Shown: in pieces, positions 9,731 to 21,126 of the stretch
Layout: each line of letters begins with the position of its first letter
Position numbering within the stretch: the first letter of the stretch is position 1
NCBI GenBank assembly: GCA_013153685.1
Contig: JAADDX010000083.1
Span: 1 to 45,632 of the forward strand
Direction of reading: 5' to 3'
Source: Campylobacterota bacterium
GTDB taxonomy: Bacteria; Campylobacterota; Campylobacteria; Campylobacterales; JAADDX01
DNA length: 45,632 nt
The notes under the pieces: generated by a model
What the model saw: only the letters and a program-made list of their open reading frames with translations
Database searches by the model: none
What the model was told of the DNA's origin: nothing
Position numbers and translations under genes: made by a program

Positions 9731-10378
9731 CTATCGAAAAAGTGCACTCCCTATACGCACCATATTACTACCACACTTAATAGCTAATTCAAAATCATTA
9801 CTCATCCCCATAGAACACACCTTAGCACCATGAGGGCGTAATTGTTCAAAAATCTTATAAGTAAGCTCAAATGATTTGATAATTTCTTTTTGATTATCAG
9901 TATGAGCACCGATAGTCATTACCCCTTGTAGACGGATATTTGGACATTCTTGTAGTATTTGATGATATACATCTACCGCCTCTTGTGCCATAACGCCATG
10001 CTTGCTTACTTCGTTTGCGGAATTAATCTCTAATAGACATCTCATAGGCTTAGTAGTTCTTTTATCGATTGCTTTGGCAAGGTCTACAGAATTGATAGAT
10101 TGTATCATAAAAGGCTCTAGGCTTAATAATTTGTTGATTTTATTTTTTTGTAAATTTCCTATAAAATGCCATTCAATAGGCAAATCACTTAATTGTTGTG
10201 CTTTACTGTACATATCTTGGACTTTGTTCTCACCAAATGCTCTTTGTCCTTGATTGTATAGTTGCTCAATAGCACTCGCATCCACATATTTGCTAACTGC
10301 TATCAATTTTACTATTAGATGTTCATTAACAGACAATCTTGCTTTTTCGATTCTTTGTATAATTTCCTCTAACATCAT
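9731..10378 (-). CDS. yggS: YggS family pyridoxal phosphate-dependent protein
   Basis: LIAVSKYVDASAIEQLY, FGENKVQD, WHFIGNLQKNK, CSMGMSNDFELAIKCGSNMVRIGSALF; start moved to an internal ATG after GGAGGAG. Confidence 0.93.
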   Translation of the reverse strand: MMLEEIIQRIEKARLSVNEHLIVKLIAVSKYVDASAIEQLYNQGQRAFGENKVQDMYSKAQQLSDLPIEWHFIGNLQKNKINKLLSLEPFMIQSINSVDLAKAIDKRTTKPMRCLLEINSANEVSKHGVMAQEAVDVYHQILQECPNIRLQGVMTIGAHTDNQKEIIKSFELTYKIFEQLRPHGAKVCSMGMSNDFELAIKCGSNMVRIGSALFR

Positions 10379-11127
10379 CTCCTCCAATACTCAATAGCTC
10401 TTTTTTTGTCTGAAATTATAGCTTGTTTTAACTCATTTAAACTATTAAATTTCCTATTTTCTCTTAGAAATTCGAAAAACTCTATTGTTATTGTTTCATT
10501 GTGAGAGCGATATTGCAATATGTGCGTCTCAATAGCAAACTTAGCGTCTGTAGATCTTGTGCCTATGAATGTGATTGATGGTTGATTGTCAGTACGAGTG
10601 ATATACACTCCATCTTTTGGCAAAGTATAATCACACTCAAGCTTAAGATTAATAGTAGGGAGCAATTGTGCACCAAGCCCTTGCCCTACAATCTGCCTAC
10701 CTTTAATGCGATAAGGATGATTTAGAAGCTTATTAGCCATGGTTATATTGGCATCTTTAATAAATTGCCGGATCACATTTGCATGAATACTTATACCATC
10801 TAGCTTAATTTCATCTATTACCTTGACATTGAAAAATTTCCTCAACAATGCTATATCACCTGCTCTATCTTTACCGAATCTAAAATCATACCCAACAACA
10901 ATCAACGAAGGATTATAATTTTTTAGTATATGTACAAACTGCAAAGCCGTGAGGTGTTTAATCTCATCAAGCAGATAAAAATGGCACGGCTTATCGATAT
11001 ATTCGCACATCTCTTTACAAGGAGTGAGGGTTGGGTGCTTTTGGATAATAATCACCTCATCCGAATATTTTAACAACTCTTGGTGAGCCAAATGCACACC
11101 ATCAAATCCCCCAATTGCCAATCTCAT
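10375..11127 (-). CDS. ribF: Bifunctional riboflavin kinase / FAD synthetase
   Basis: RLAIGGFDGVHLAHQELL, VVGYDFRFGKDRAGD, ANVIRQFIKDANI; ATG at 11127 overlaps the upstream stop (TAATG). Confidence 0.88.
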   Translation of the reverse strand: MRLAIGGFDGVHLAHQELLKYSDEVIIIQKHPTLTPCKEMCEYIDKPCHFYLLDEIKHLTALQFVHILKNYNPSLIVVGYDFRFGKDRAGDIALLRKFFNVKVIDEIKLDGISIHANVIRQFIKDANITMANKLLNHPYRIKGRQIVGQGLGAQLLPTINLKLECDYTLPKDGVYITRTDNQPSITFIGTRSTDAKFAIETHILQYRSHNETITIEFFEFLRENRKFNSLNELKQAIISDKKRAIEYWRR

Positions 11128-12359
11128 TATATTTTTACCGCTGAAGCTAGATTCCACATAGGCAAAAAGATCCCAAGAGCCAAAAGCAACACAAATCCAC
11201 CAATTACCACTACCATAATAGGCTCTATTTTAGCCGATAATCCATCAATTACTCTATCAAACAAACTCTTATAATACCCACTAGCATTCTCCAACATCAC
11301 ATCCAAACTCCCCGATTCTTCACCCGCCATAATCATCTGAAGTGCGATATTATCCAACAATCCGACCTCTTTTAGAGACGTTGAAAAAGCCTTTCCTTTG
11401 GAGATATTTATCTTAACTTGCTCTACTTTTTCTTTTAATACTTCATTTTCTAATATTTCTTGGGCTATATCTAGCGAATCTACAAGTGAAATTCCAGCAG
11501 CCGTTAGCTCTTTTAGCACAAGCAAAAATTTATAAAAAGACGATTGCAAAATAATATCGCTAAAAATAGGCATTTGCAATAATATCTTATCCACTTTATA
11601 GCGGTATTTATAGCTATGATCATAATAATATCTATGCAAGAAAAAAAGCACAACTATTGCAAGCAGTATAAAAATCCCAAATGATTTTAATATACTCTCC
11701 AATCCGAGCAATATCTGAGTTGGCAAAGGTAAATTCGCCCCAAATCTTTTAAATACGGATTCAAATTGCGGCACTACAAAATAGATTAATATCGTAAATG
11801 CAACCGCAAGAGCTGTCATTGTCATCATAGGATAACGCATCGCTTTTTTGAATCTACGTTTATTTTCTTCAATCTCTTCATAAATTTCCGCCAGCGTCTC
11901 CAAGCTCTCACCAAGCCTACCAGTCTTCTCTCCAAGTTTTACCATCGCAATAGCCAAAATCCCTACTTGAGATTTGTATTTCTCAAATGTGCTTGAGAGA
12001 TTAAGCCCACTATCTATCGCGTTTAGAGCATCCTTAAAAAACTCACTAATCAAAGGATCAGCACTATTCTCAGCAATATTTTCTATCGCTTCTTTGATAG
12101 GAATTTGTGCTTGTATAAGAGTAGCTAGTTGCTTAATAGCACTTACAAACTCATCAACATCAAATGACTTTTGAAAAAACGACAAAACCATGTTTTTTAG
12201 CCGTGCAATTTTAATCTCCAATGGAGCATCAATCTCAACTACGCTAATAATCTTACCATCTATAAATCTAAAAATATTTTTGCTATCGCTTAATTCTTTG
12301 ATAACGGTATGTTTTTTACCTTTTGAGATATAGGTAATTTTGTAATATTGTCCCAACAC
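11127..12359 (-). CDS. Type II secretion / type IV pilus inner-membrane protein, GspF/PilC family
   Basis: Two GspF repeats (FVSAIKQLATLIQAQIPIKEAIENIAENS; FYKFLLVLKELTAAGISLVDSLDIAQEIL), GEKTGRLGESLETLAEIYEEIEENKRRFKKAMRYP, AGEESGSLDVML. Proposed GTG/TTG start near 12356-12359 after AAGGA, instead of the ORF-track 12473. Confidence 0.9.
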   Translation of the reverse strand: MLGQYYKITYISKGKKHTVIKELSDSKNIFRFIDGKIISVVEIDAPLEIKIARLKNMVLSFFQKSFDVDEFVSAIKQLATLIQAQIPIKEAIENIAENSADPLISEFFKDALNAIDSGLNLSSTFEKYKSQVGILAIAMVKLGEKTGRLGESLETLAEIYEEIEENKRRFKKAMRYPMMTMTALAVAFTILIYFVVPQFESVFKRFGANLPLPTQILLGLESILKSFGIFILLAIVVLFFLHRYYYDHSYKYRYKVDKILLQMPIFSDIILQSSFYKFLLVLKELTAAGISLVDSLDIAQEILENEVLKEKVEQVKINISKGKAFSTSLKEVGLLDNIALQMIMAGEESGSLDVMLENASGYYKSLFDRVIDGLSAKIEPIMVVVIGGFVLLLALGIFLPMWNLASAVKI

Positions 12360-12451
12360 ATATCCTTCAAAAGAGTTTTTTGCAATTATACCATATTTAA
12401 ATAACGAAATTTCAACGAAACACGTTAAAGGGGTATTTAAACTTTTTATGG

Positions 12452-12457
12452 TATAAT
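12452..12457 (+). promoter_or_regulatory. Putative -10 box TATAAT for frr
   Basis: TATAAT about 27 nt before the frr start. Confidence 0.45.
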
Positions 12458-12483
12458 ACACAAAAATTTTCAAGGAGAATGTG

Positions 12484-13041
12484 ATGTTAAATGAAATCTA
12501 TGAAAATACCAAAAAACACATGGATAAATCTATCGAAGTATTAAAACACGATTTAAATACTCTAAGGACTGGGAAAGTATCGACTGCTATTATTGAAAAT
12601 ATCAAAGTAGATTATTACGGGACACCAACACCTCTAAATCAAGTAGGATCGGTATTAGCAATCGATGCTACAACTATCCAAATCAATCCATGGGAGAAAA
12701 ATTTACTCAAAGATATCGAAAAAGTAATCCAAGAAGCAAATATCGGAGTAAACCCGAACAATGATGGTGATTCAATCAAACTATTTTTCCCTCCTATGAC
12801 AGAAGAAGAGAGAAAAAAACAATCAAAAAAAGCCAAAGAATTCGCTGAAAAAGCAAAAATCGCTATTAGAAACGTAAGAAGAGATAGTAACGACAAGGTA
12901 AAAAAACTACTAAAAGATAAAGAAATTACAGAAGATGAATCTAAAAGTGCACTCGACGAAATCCAAAAAATCACCGACAACTACGTAGCCAAAGTAGATG
13001 AGATAGTTGCTAAAAAAACAGACGAGATTATGAAGGTATAA
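12484..13041 (+). CDS. frr: Ribosome recycling factor
   Basis: [70 protein letters not shown]. Confidence 0.97.
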   Translation: MLNEIYENTKKHMDKSIEVLKHDLNTLRTGKVSTAIIENIKVDYYGTPTPLNQVGSVLAIDATTIQINPWEKNLLKDIEKVIQEANIGVNPNNDGDSIKLFFPPMTEEERKKQSKKAKEFAEKAKIAIRNVRRDSNDKVKKLLKDKEITEDESKSALDEIQKITDNYVAKVDEIVAKKTDEIMKV

Positions 13042-13042
13042 A

Positions 13043-13651
13043 ATGAATTTAAAAAAAATTTACGAAGAAAACAATGCCCTATTGACAGGGCATTTCAAAT
13101 TAAGTAGCGGAAAGCATAGTCCCAATTATCTCCAAAGTGCAAGAGTCTTAGAAAATCCAAAAGTAGCACAAGAGCTATTATCCGCTTTAGCTAAACAAAT
13201 CCAAGAGTATGGACTAAAAGTCGATGTGGTATGCTCACCAGCAATCGGTGGACTTTTGGCTGGATATGAACTAGCAAGAGCTCTTGGGGTGAGATTTATC
13301 TTTACTGAGAGAGTTAATGGAGTGATGACTTTGCGTAGAGGATTTGAAGTAAGAGAGGGTGAGAGAGTCTTGATTTGCGAAGATATCATCACCACAGGTA
13401 AAAGTGCACTTGAAGCGGCAAAAGAGGTCGAGAAATTTGGTGCTAAAATAGTAGGATTTGCGGCTATTGCAAATAGAGGACTTTGTAAAAGAGTAGGAAG
13501 TGATCTTGAAGCAAAATCGGAGTGTAAATTACCAAGTGACGTACCGTTTTTTGCACTTGATGATTTTATTTTTGAGACATACGAAGCAGATAAATGCCCT
13601 ATGTGTAAAGAAGGTAGCCAAGCTATCAAACCAGGAAGTAGAGGCAATTAA
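13043..13651 (+). CDS. pyrE: Orotate phosphoribosyltransferase
   Basis: [50 protein letters not shown]. Confidence 0.95.
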   Translation: MNLKKIYEENNALLTGHFKLSSGKHSPNYLQSARVLENPKVAQELLSALAKQIQEYGLKVDVVCSPAIGGLLAGYELARALGVRFIFTERVNGVMTLRRGFEVREGERVLICEDIITTGKSALEAAKEVEKFGAKIVGFAAIANRGLCKRVGSDLEAKSECKLPSDVPFFALDDFIFETYEADKCPMCKEGSQAIKPGSRGN

Positions 13652-13660
13652 GGATTAATA

Positions 13661-15809
<2,149 letters not shown>

Positions 15810-15818
15810 GGATTTGTA

Positions 15819-17234
15819 TTGAAAAAAGTTTTATTATTAATTCAAGGGAATGAAGCAAAACGCTTCATTCAAAGCATTATCAAAGATTATATAAATGTAG
15901 CGGAGTTTGATATCGTATATCAAAACGACGACGATATCAAAGAGGATTTCAAAGTTGATGGTATTAGCTTTTATAAAATTCCATTTAGTGATTTTACCAA
16001 GTTATCATACTTCAAAGATAAAGATTATTCCAAGGTTATCATCGTAATCAAAAACAAATTTTTCGCACTAAATGCACTAAAAGCTGTAGAGTTTTTTATC
16101 AGCAAAAATATACTCATTGAGCTGGTGAAGTTTTGGGATATCGAAATCCAAAGCAAAAATATCAACGTCATCACAATCCCGAATATTATCAATTCTACAC
16201 TCATTGATCTTTTGCCAAACGTGCCGGTGTTTGCCAGAAATATAGGGCTTGGTAAAGAGGAAATTATGGAAGTAGAGGTGCCAGCAAGTAGTGTGTTTGT
16301 ATATAGGAATGTAGAACTTTTAAACAATGAAAACAAACAAAAATGGCGAATAGTAGCTATTTATAGAAATGATAAATTGATTTTACCCAACAAAATGACT
16401 ACTATTCATCATTACGATAAATTAGTAATCATCGGGCAAGCCAATATCCTCAAAGACGTCTACAAAAGTATCAAAAAAGACGTTGGATTATTTCCAGCCC
16501 CTTATGGAAATAATATCTACTTGCTAATTGATAGAAAAACCATGAATAGATTGCAAGTAAGTAAGCTTCTAAAATCCGCAATTTATTTACATAGAAAATT
16601 AAAATCCAAAAAACTTATCATCAAAATTATCAATCCAAATCTCCATCGATTCAAAAAACTAGACAATATAGAGGGTATTGAGGTATATGTGGATTATCAC
16701 GCTACTGATATGTATGAAGTCATTATGCAAGATATACTCAAATTCAGCATCGGTATGTTTATTATCGATAACAAATTTTATTACAAAAACATAAATTTCC
16801 TCCTCAAACTCAAAAAACCATTTCTCAAAATCGGAGATGAAGAGAGTATCAAAAAATGCACTCAAAGTGCTTTGATTTTGGAAGATAGTGATGCTATTAC
16901 GGAAATATCGCCGTTGGTATTTGATATCTCAAGCCAACTAGAATATAAAATCAAATTTTTAGACATCGATCCAGAAAATGTCAAACTCACCAAAAAAGAT
17001 ATCACCATCTACTACGAAAATATCTCAAAAATGTACTATTACAAAAACGTAGAATTCATAGTCAAAAACAGCAATCCGTATTTTGAGATTCAAAAAATGC
17101 ATAATGTTTGCTTTTTTATGCCATTTAACAACAAAATCCCAAAAAACAAATTACTCTCATACTTGTTACCAAACAACACCAATATCCAACTACTACTTGA
17201 TAAATACAATCAATTCATGATACCGACAAAATGA
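15819..17234 (+). CDS. TrkA C-terminal (RCK_C) domain protein without recognisable channel pore
   Basis: RCK_C-like segment VEVPASSVFVYRNVELLNNENKQKWRIVAIYRNDKLILPNKMTTIHHYDKLVIIGQ; degenerate Rossmann-like N-terminus KKVLLLIQGNEAKRFIQSI. Confidence 0.7.
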   Translation: MKKVLLLIQGNEAKRFIQSIIKDYINVAEFDIVYQNDDDIKEDFKVDGISFYKIPFSDFTKLSYFKDKDYSKVIIVIKNKFFALNALKAVEFFISKNILIELVKFWDIEIQSKNINVITIPNIINSTLIDLLPNVPVFARNIGLGKEEIMEVEVPASSVFVYRNVELLNNENKQKWRIVAIYRNDKLILPNKMTTIHHYDKLVIIGQANILKDVYKSIKKDVGLFPAPYGNNIYLLIDRKTMNRLQVSKLLKSAIYLHRKLKSKKLIIKIINPNLHRFKKLDNIEGIEVYVDYHATDMYEVIMQDILKFSIGMFIIDNKFYYKNINFLLKLKKPFLKIGDEESIKKCTQSALILEDSDAITEISPLVFDISSQLEYKIKFLDIDPENVKLTKKDITIYYENISKMYYYKNVEFIVKNSNPYFEIQKMHNVCFFMPFNNKIPKNKLLSYLLPNNTNIQLLLDKYNQFMIPTK

Positions 17235-17259
17235 TATTGATTTTTAAGATGAAATTCAT

Positions 17260-17265
17260 TATAAT
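17260..17265 (+). promoter_or_regulatory. Putative -10 box TATAAT ahead of the TPSDVY-repeat/histidine kinase operon
   Basis: TATAAT 26 nt before the ATG at 17292; RBS gaaaggggaga. Confidence 0.45.
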
Positions 17266-17291
17266 TTGATAGTAGATTTGAAAGGGGAGAT

Positions 17292-19091
17292 ATGCGAAGA
17301 TTATTAATACTTTTAATTAGCTTAAATATTTTATTTGCTTACAAGGTAAAAACACCAAGCGATGTATTTTCATACGCAATGCTCTTGAAAAAAAAGGTAG
17401 AATACCTCAGAGCACAATCACATATCACTTCTCCATTCCCTAAAGTTCCGCCACAACACAACAAATATCCACGACACGTAATCCAAAAGGCACTAGAGAT
17501 TTTAAGCAAAATCAACTTATATAGAATCTCTAAAGGGTATGGAGCTATTTTTATCCCTCCGTATCCGGCACGGGAAATTACGCCAAGTGACGTATACGAG
17601 ATGGTAAAACGACTAGATGCGGAAGTGACGCCATTTATTAAAGATAGACAATTTCTAGAACACTTAACTCTTGTAAAATATCACAACAAAACCCCAAACG
17701 ACGTATATCAGCTATTGTGGTCTATCTCTTTGGCATTTGATAGCTTACTCGGTATTCATGGTTATACACCAACAGACGTATATGCTCTCTCACAAAAACT
17801 AGTAGAGACGGTAAAATTCATCAGAGAGACACAAAATATGTATAACATGCCATCAAAACCCAAAAAAATCCCAAATCTTCACCCAAATCATGCCTTATAC
17901 GCAAGCTATGATTTCCTCAGCAAAGTAAGAACTAGTGAGAAACACTTGTGGATAGATCCTACGGAAGTGCCTAAAAAACCACATAGAGTGATCACACCAA
18001 CAGACGTATATGATTCACTCCAATACAACATTGCAGAATTACAAAGGATCAAATACAGACTCGGTGTGGAGCGATACTTCAAGCTCAAACCGGTAAAAGG
18101 GAGTAAGACTCCAAGTGATGTAGTGCAAAATATCAAATACGCAAGAAGACTAATGCCGATTTTTTCTTTTGATAAGGAATTAATCCAATATCCTATCTCA
18201 TCACTACAAAAAACTCCTAACAACGTATATGCCGTAACAGAGGAAATACTCAAAAAAATCGATATTCTCAAAAACATCAAAGGGATAGCACAAAAAGCCA
18301 AAAATCCTCCATATATAGCGGGACTCAGACCAATCCATGCTTTCCAAAAAGCGATAGAAGCCACCGAAAAAGCGATTAGATTAAAAGTGCAAATGGGATT
18401 TTACCCTTCGGAAGTACCAACAGAACCGCTAAGGGAAATTACACCAAATGAAGTATATGAAATGGTAATTAGGCTAGATGGAATTATTACGATTTTACTA
18501 CACAAAGCCGGATACCACAAAACAGAAGAATACATCTACAAACCAAACAAAGAAATCCCATCATCAAAAACACCAAGCGATGTGTATCATAATTTGTGGT
18601 ATATCTCAAACAACCTAGACGTATTACTCGCAAGCGAATACACACCAAATGAAACATTCGCTATCTCAAATAGAATCAAAATCAAAATTTTATCTTTATT
18701 GCACAAAATGAAAATCAAAAAAAGTGCTATTGATGAGATTTTACACAAAAATATCATCCTAACCGAATCCAAAACACCAAAAGATGTATTTAATCTCACC
18801 CTTAGATTATATCACCAAATCAAACATATCCAAAAAAGAATGAATATGAGTGAGACAAGTATCATCATCCCAAAAGAGAGAATCATTACGCCAAATACCG
18901 TATATAACGCATTGCGAATCATTAATGCTAGTATCAACGAAATCCTTATTTACAAAGATATTGATGAATCTGATATCATATATCCTATGGTATTGCCAAA
19001 AGATAAGACACCAAGTGACGTATACAAAAACGTAACTAAGCTAAGAGAGTTGTTAGGATTATTATATCAAGAGAGTGATTATGAAGATTAA
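17292..19091 (+). CDS. Secreted/periplasmic protein made of degenerate TPSDVY repeats, function unknown
   Basis: Signal-peptide-like N-terminus MRRLLILLISLNILFA; about 16 units of consensus [K/I]TPxDVYxxxxxLxxxLxxL. Confidence 0.8.
   Translation: MRRLLILLISLNILFAYKVKTPSDVFSYAMLLKKKVEYLRAQSHITSPFPKVPPQHNKYPRHVIQKALEILSKINLYRISKGYGAIFIPPYPAREITPSDVYEMVKRLDAEVTPFIKDRQFLEHLTLVKYHNKTPNDVYQLLWSISLAFDSLLGIHGYTPTDVYALSQKLVETVKFIRETQNMYNMPSKPKKIPNLHPNHALYASYDFLSKVRTSEKHLWIDPTEVPKKPHRVITPTDVYDSLQYNIAELQRIKYRLGVERYFKLKPVKGSKTPSDVVQNIKYARRLMPIFSFDKELIQYPISSLQKTPNNVYAVTEEILKKIDILKNIKGIAQKAKNPPYIAGLRPIHAFQKAIEATEKAIRLKVQMGFYPSEVPTEPLREITPNEVYEMVIRLDGIITILLHKAGYHKTEEYIYKPNKEIPSSKTPSDVYHNLWYISNNLDVLLASEYTPNETFAISNRIKIKILSLLHKMKIKKSAIDEILHKNIILTESKTPKDVFNLTLRLYHQIKHIQKRMNMSETSIIIPKERIITPNTVYNALRIINASINEILIYKDIDESDIIYPMVLPKDKTPSDVYKNVTKLRELLGLLYQESDYED
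17350..19075 (+). repeat. Protein-level repeat array (about 16 TPSDVY units; apparent 4-unit super-repeat of roughly 136-155 aa)
   Basis: KTPSDVF, REITPSDVYEMV, KTPNDVYQLLW, YTPTDVYAL, ITPTDVYDSL, KTPSDVVQN, KTPNNVYAV, REITPNEVYEMV, KTPSDVYHNLW, YTPNETFAI, KTPKDVFNL, ITPNTVYNAL, KTPSDVYKNV, plus variant PRHVIQKAL / HPNHALYAS / RPIHAFQKA units. Confidence 0.8.
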
Positions 19092-21126
19092 AAAAATATC
19101 TCTATCAATCAAAATTGCATTGTTAGTAATGATAGTATCGTTTTTTGGGATTGCGACATTGGCGTATATCTCGTATGACCAATCCAAAAAAATCTTTACG
19201 GATCATACAGCCCAAATCTTGGCTAAAAATATCGATCAATATACCAATTTTATACGGGAAAATATCCAGAAACTAAGATACAATATCACAATTTTCTCAT
19301 ACAATCCATCGGTAAAAGGTTTTATGAGAAGTTATTTTAACAAATACAAATATGACGAAAAAACAAACAAAACATTTAGTCAATACAAAAAAGATATCAT
19401 CGCTATGATGCTATTTACAATGAAACAAAATCCAGCATATTTTCAGATGAGAATTATTGATGCGACAAATGGAGAGGAAATTGTTAAGCTAATTAGAAAC
19501 AACAATCAAATCCAAATCGCCAAACCTCATCTCCTACAAAACAAATGGAATAGAAATTATGTGCAACAAACACTAAAAAAACGTAAAGGTTGTTATATAT
19601 CACATATTAATCTCAACAAAGAATTTCACACTATAGAATACCCAATCAAGCCAACTATTAGGATAGCAAAAGTAATCTATGCCAACGGCAAAAAAGCCGG
19701 AATTGCAGTAATTAACGCGGATATCAAGAAATTGTTTGATTTTGATAAATTGATTAAAGCCAATGATTCTACGACTTTTATCGCCAATGAGGAGGGGTAT
19801 TATCTATTCAATCCGATTCATCCAGAGAGAGAATTTGGGTTTGAATTTGGTAGAGAATACAAAATCTTCTCGCGATATCCAGAATTAAAAGAATTTTTCA
19901 CCTCAAAAGACACCACGTTTTCTTATATTTGTTACAAAAACGACAAAATCCTAGAAGCAAGGAAAGTATTTATCTATCCGGATAGATTTATAGTAGTGTT
20001 AAAAACAACGACTTCATCAGTATTCCAAAACAAAGCCAAAGCCTATACCAAAAACCTCATCATCTCCATCATACTAATTACGCTTATTATTACGCTAATT
20101 ACGACTATTTTGGTAAGAATACTTACAAGTCCTATTAGGAAATTGACCGCTATTGCCAATAAAATAGCCAGAAACAAAGGTGCAGAACACTACAATATCG
20201 ATATTAACACCAATGATGAAATCGGAGAATTGGCACATTCGTTTGATGTGATGTTAAGTGCGATAGAAGAGAGTAAAAAAGAACTAGAAAAATTTGCTGA
20301 AAAACTAGAAGAGGAAGTGGAGAAAAAGACAAAACAACTCCAAGAAGTAAACAAAAACCTACAAAAGATAGTAGAAGAAAAAGTAAAAGAATTACGACAA
20401 AAAGACCAAGCCTTAGTACAACAATCAAAAATGGCAGCCATGGGAGAGATGATAGGTGCTATTGCTCATCAATGGAGACAACCTCTTAATTCACTAGCTA
20501 TTAATATCCAAATGTTGGAAGATATGGCTGATAATGACGAACTCACTCCTGAAGTATTGCATGATTTTATAGACAAAAATATGCAAACAATTGAATTTAT
20601 GAGTAATACGATTGATGATTTTAGAAATTTCTTTAGAAAAGATAAAGAAGCTGTGCGATTTAATGTAAAAGAAGCGATTGAAAAGACGATAAACTTACAA
20701 AGAGCACAACTAAGCAATCACAACATTGAAGTGATAACCGATTTACAAGATGGTTATACTAAAGGATTCAAAAACGAATTTATGCAAGTTATACTCAACT
20801 TAATATCAAATGCAAAAGACGCTATTGAGGAATATAGAGCCAAAACTAATAACAATTTCAAAGGCAAAATCTATATACAAACAAAACCTAAGGACGATAA
20901 AATACTCATTATCATGAGAGATAATGGAGGCGGTATTGAGCCAGAAGTAGCAAATAGAATCTTTGAGCCGTATTTTACAACCAAGGATGAAGGAAAGGGG
21001 ACTGGAATGGGATTGTATATGGTAAGAGAGATTATTAATAGAATGAATGGTTCAATTAAAGTCTCTAATGCACAAGATGGAGCGGAATTTATCATAGAAT
21101 TACCAAAGGATGACGATGAGAACTGA
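19081..21126 (+). CDS. Membrane sensor histidine kinase (periplasmic sensor, HAMP, coiled coil, HisKA, HATPase_c)
   Basis: Two TM segments flanking a ~270-aa extracytoplasmic region; HAMP LTSPIRKLTAIANKIA; H-box GEMIGAIAHQWRQPLNSLAINIQ; N-box NLISNAKDAIEEY; DNGGGIEPEVANRIFEPYFTTKDEGKGTGMGLYM. Confidence 0.93.
   Translation: MKIKKISLSIKIALLVMIVSFFGIATLAYISYDQSKKIFTDHTAQILAKNIDQYTNFIRENIQKLRYNITIFSYNPSVKGFMRSYFNKYKYDEKTNKTFSQYKKDIIAMMLFTMKQNPAYFQMRIIDATNGEEIVKLIRNNNQIQIAKPHLLQNKWNRNYVQQTLKKRKGCYISHINLNKEFHTIEYPIKPTIRIAKVIYANGKKAGIAVINADIKKLFDFDKLIKANDSTTFIANEEGYYLFNPIHPEREFGFEFGREYKIFSRYPELKEFFTSKDTTFSYICYKNDKILEARKVFIYPDRFIVVLKTTTSSVFQNKAKAYTKNLIISIILITLIITLITTILVRILTSPIRKLTAIANKIARNKGAEHYNIDINTNDEIGELAHSFDVMLSAIEESKKELEKFAEKLEEEVEKKTKQLQEVNKNLQKIVEEKVKELRQKDQALVQQSKMAAMGEMIGAIAHQWRQPLNSLAINIQMLEDMADNDELTPEVLHDFIDKNMQTIEFMSNTIDDFRNFFRKDKEAVRFNVKEAIEKTINLQRAQLSNHNIEVITDLQDGYTKGFKNEFMQVILNLISNAKDAIEEYRAKTNNNFKGKIYIQTKPKDDKILIIMRDNGGGIEPEVANRIFEPYFTTKDEGKGTGMGLYMVREIINRMNGSIKVSNAQDGAEFIIELPKDDDEN

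Noticed and set aside
13126-13647. 173-aa - strand ORF
   Set aside because: Fully antisense to pyrE, no recognisable motifs.
17350-19075. TPSDVY array as a DNA-level tandem repeat or mobile element
   Set aside because: Units are divergent at nucleotide level and in one continuous reading frame; it is a protein repeat.
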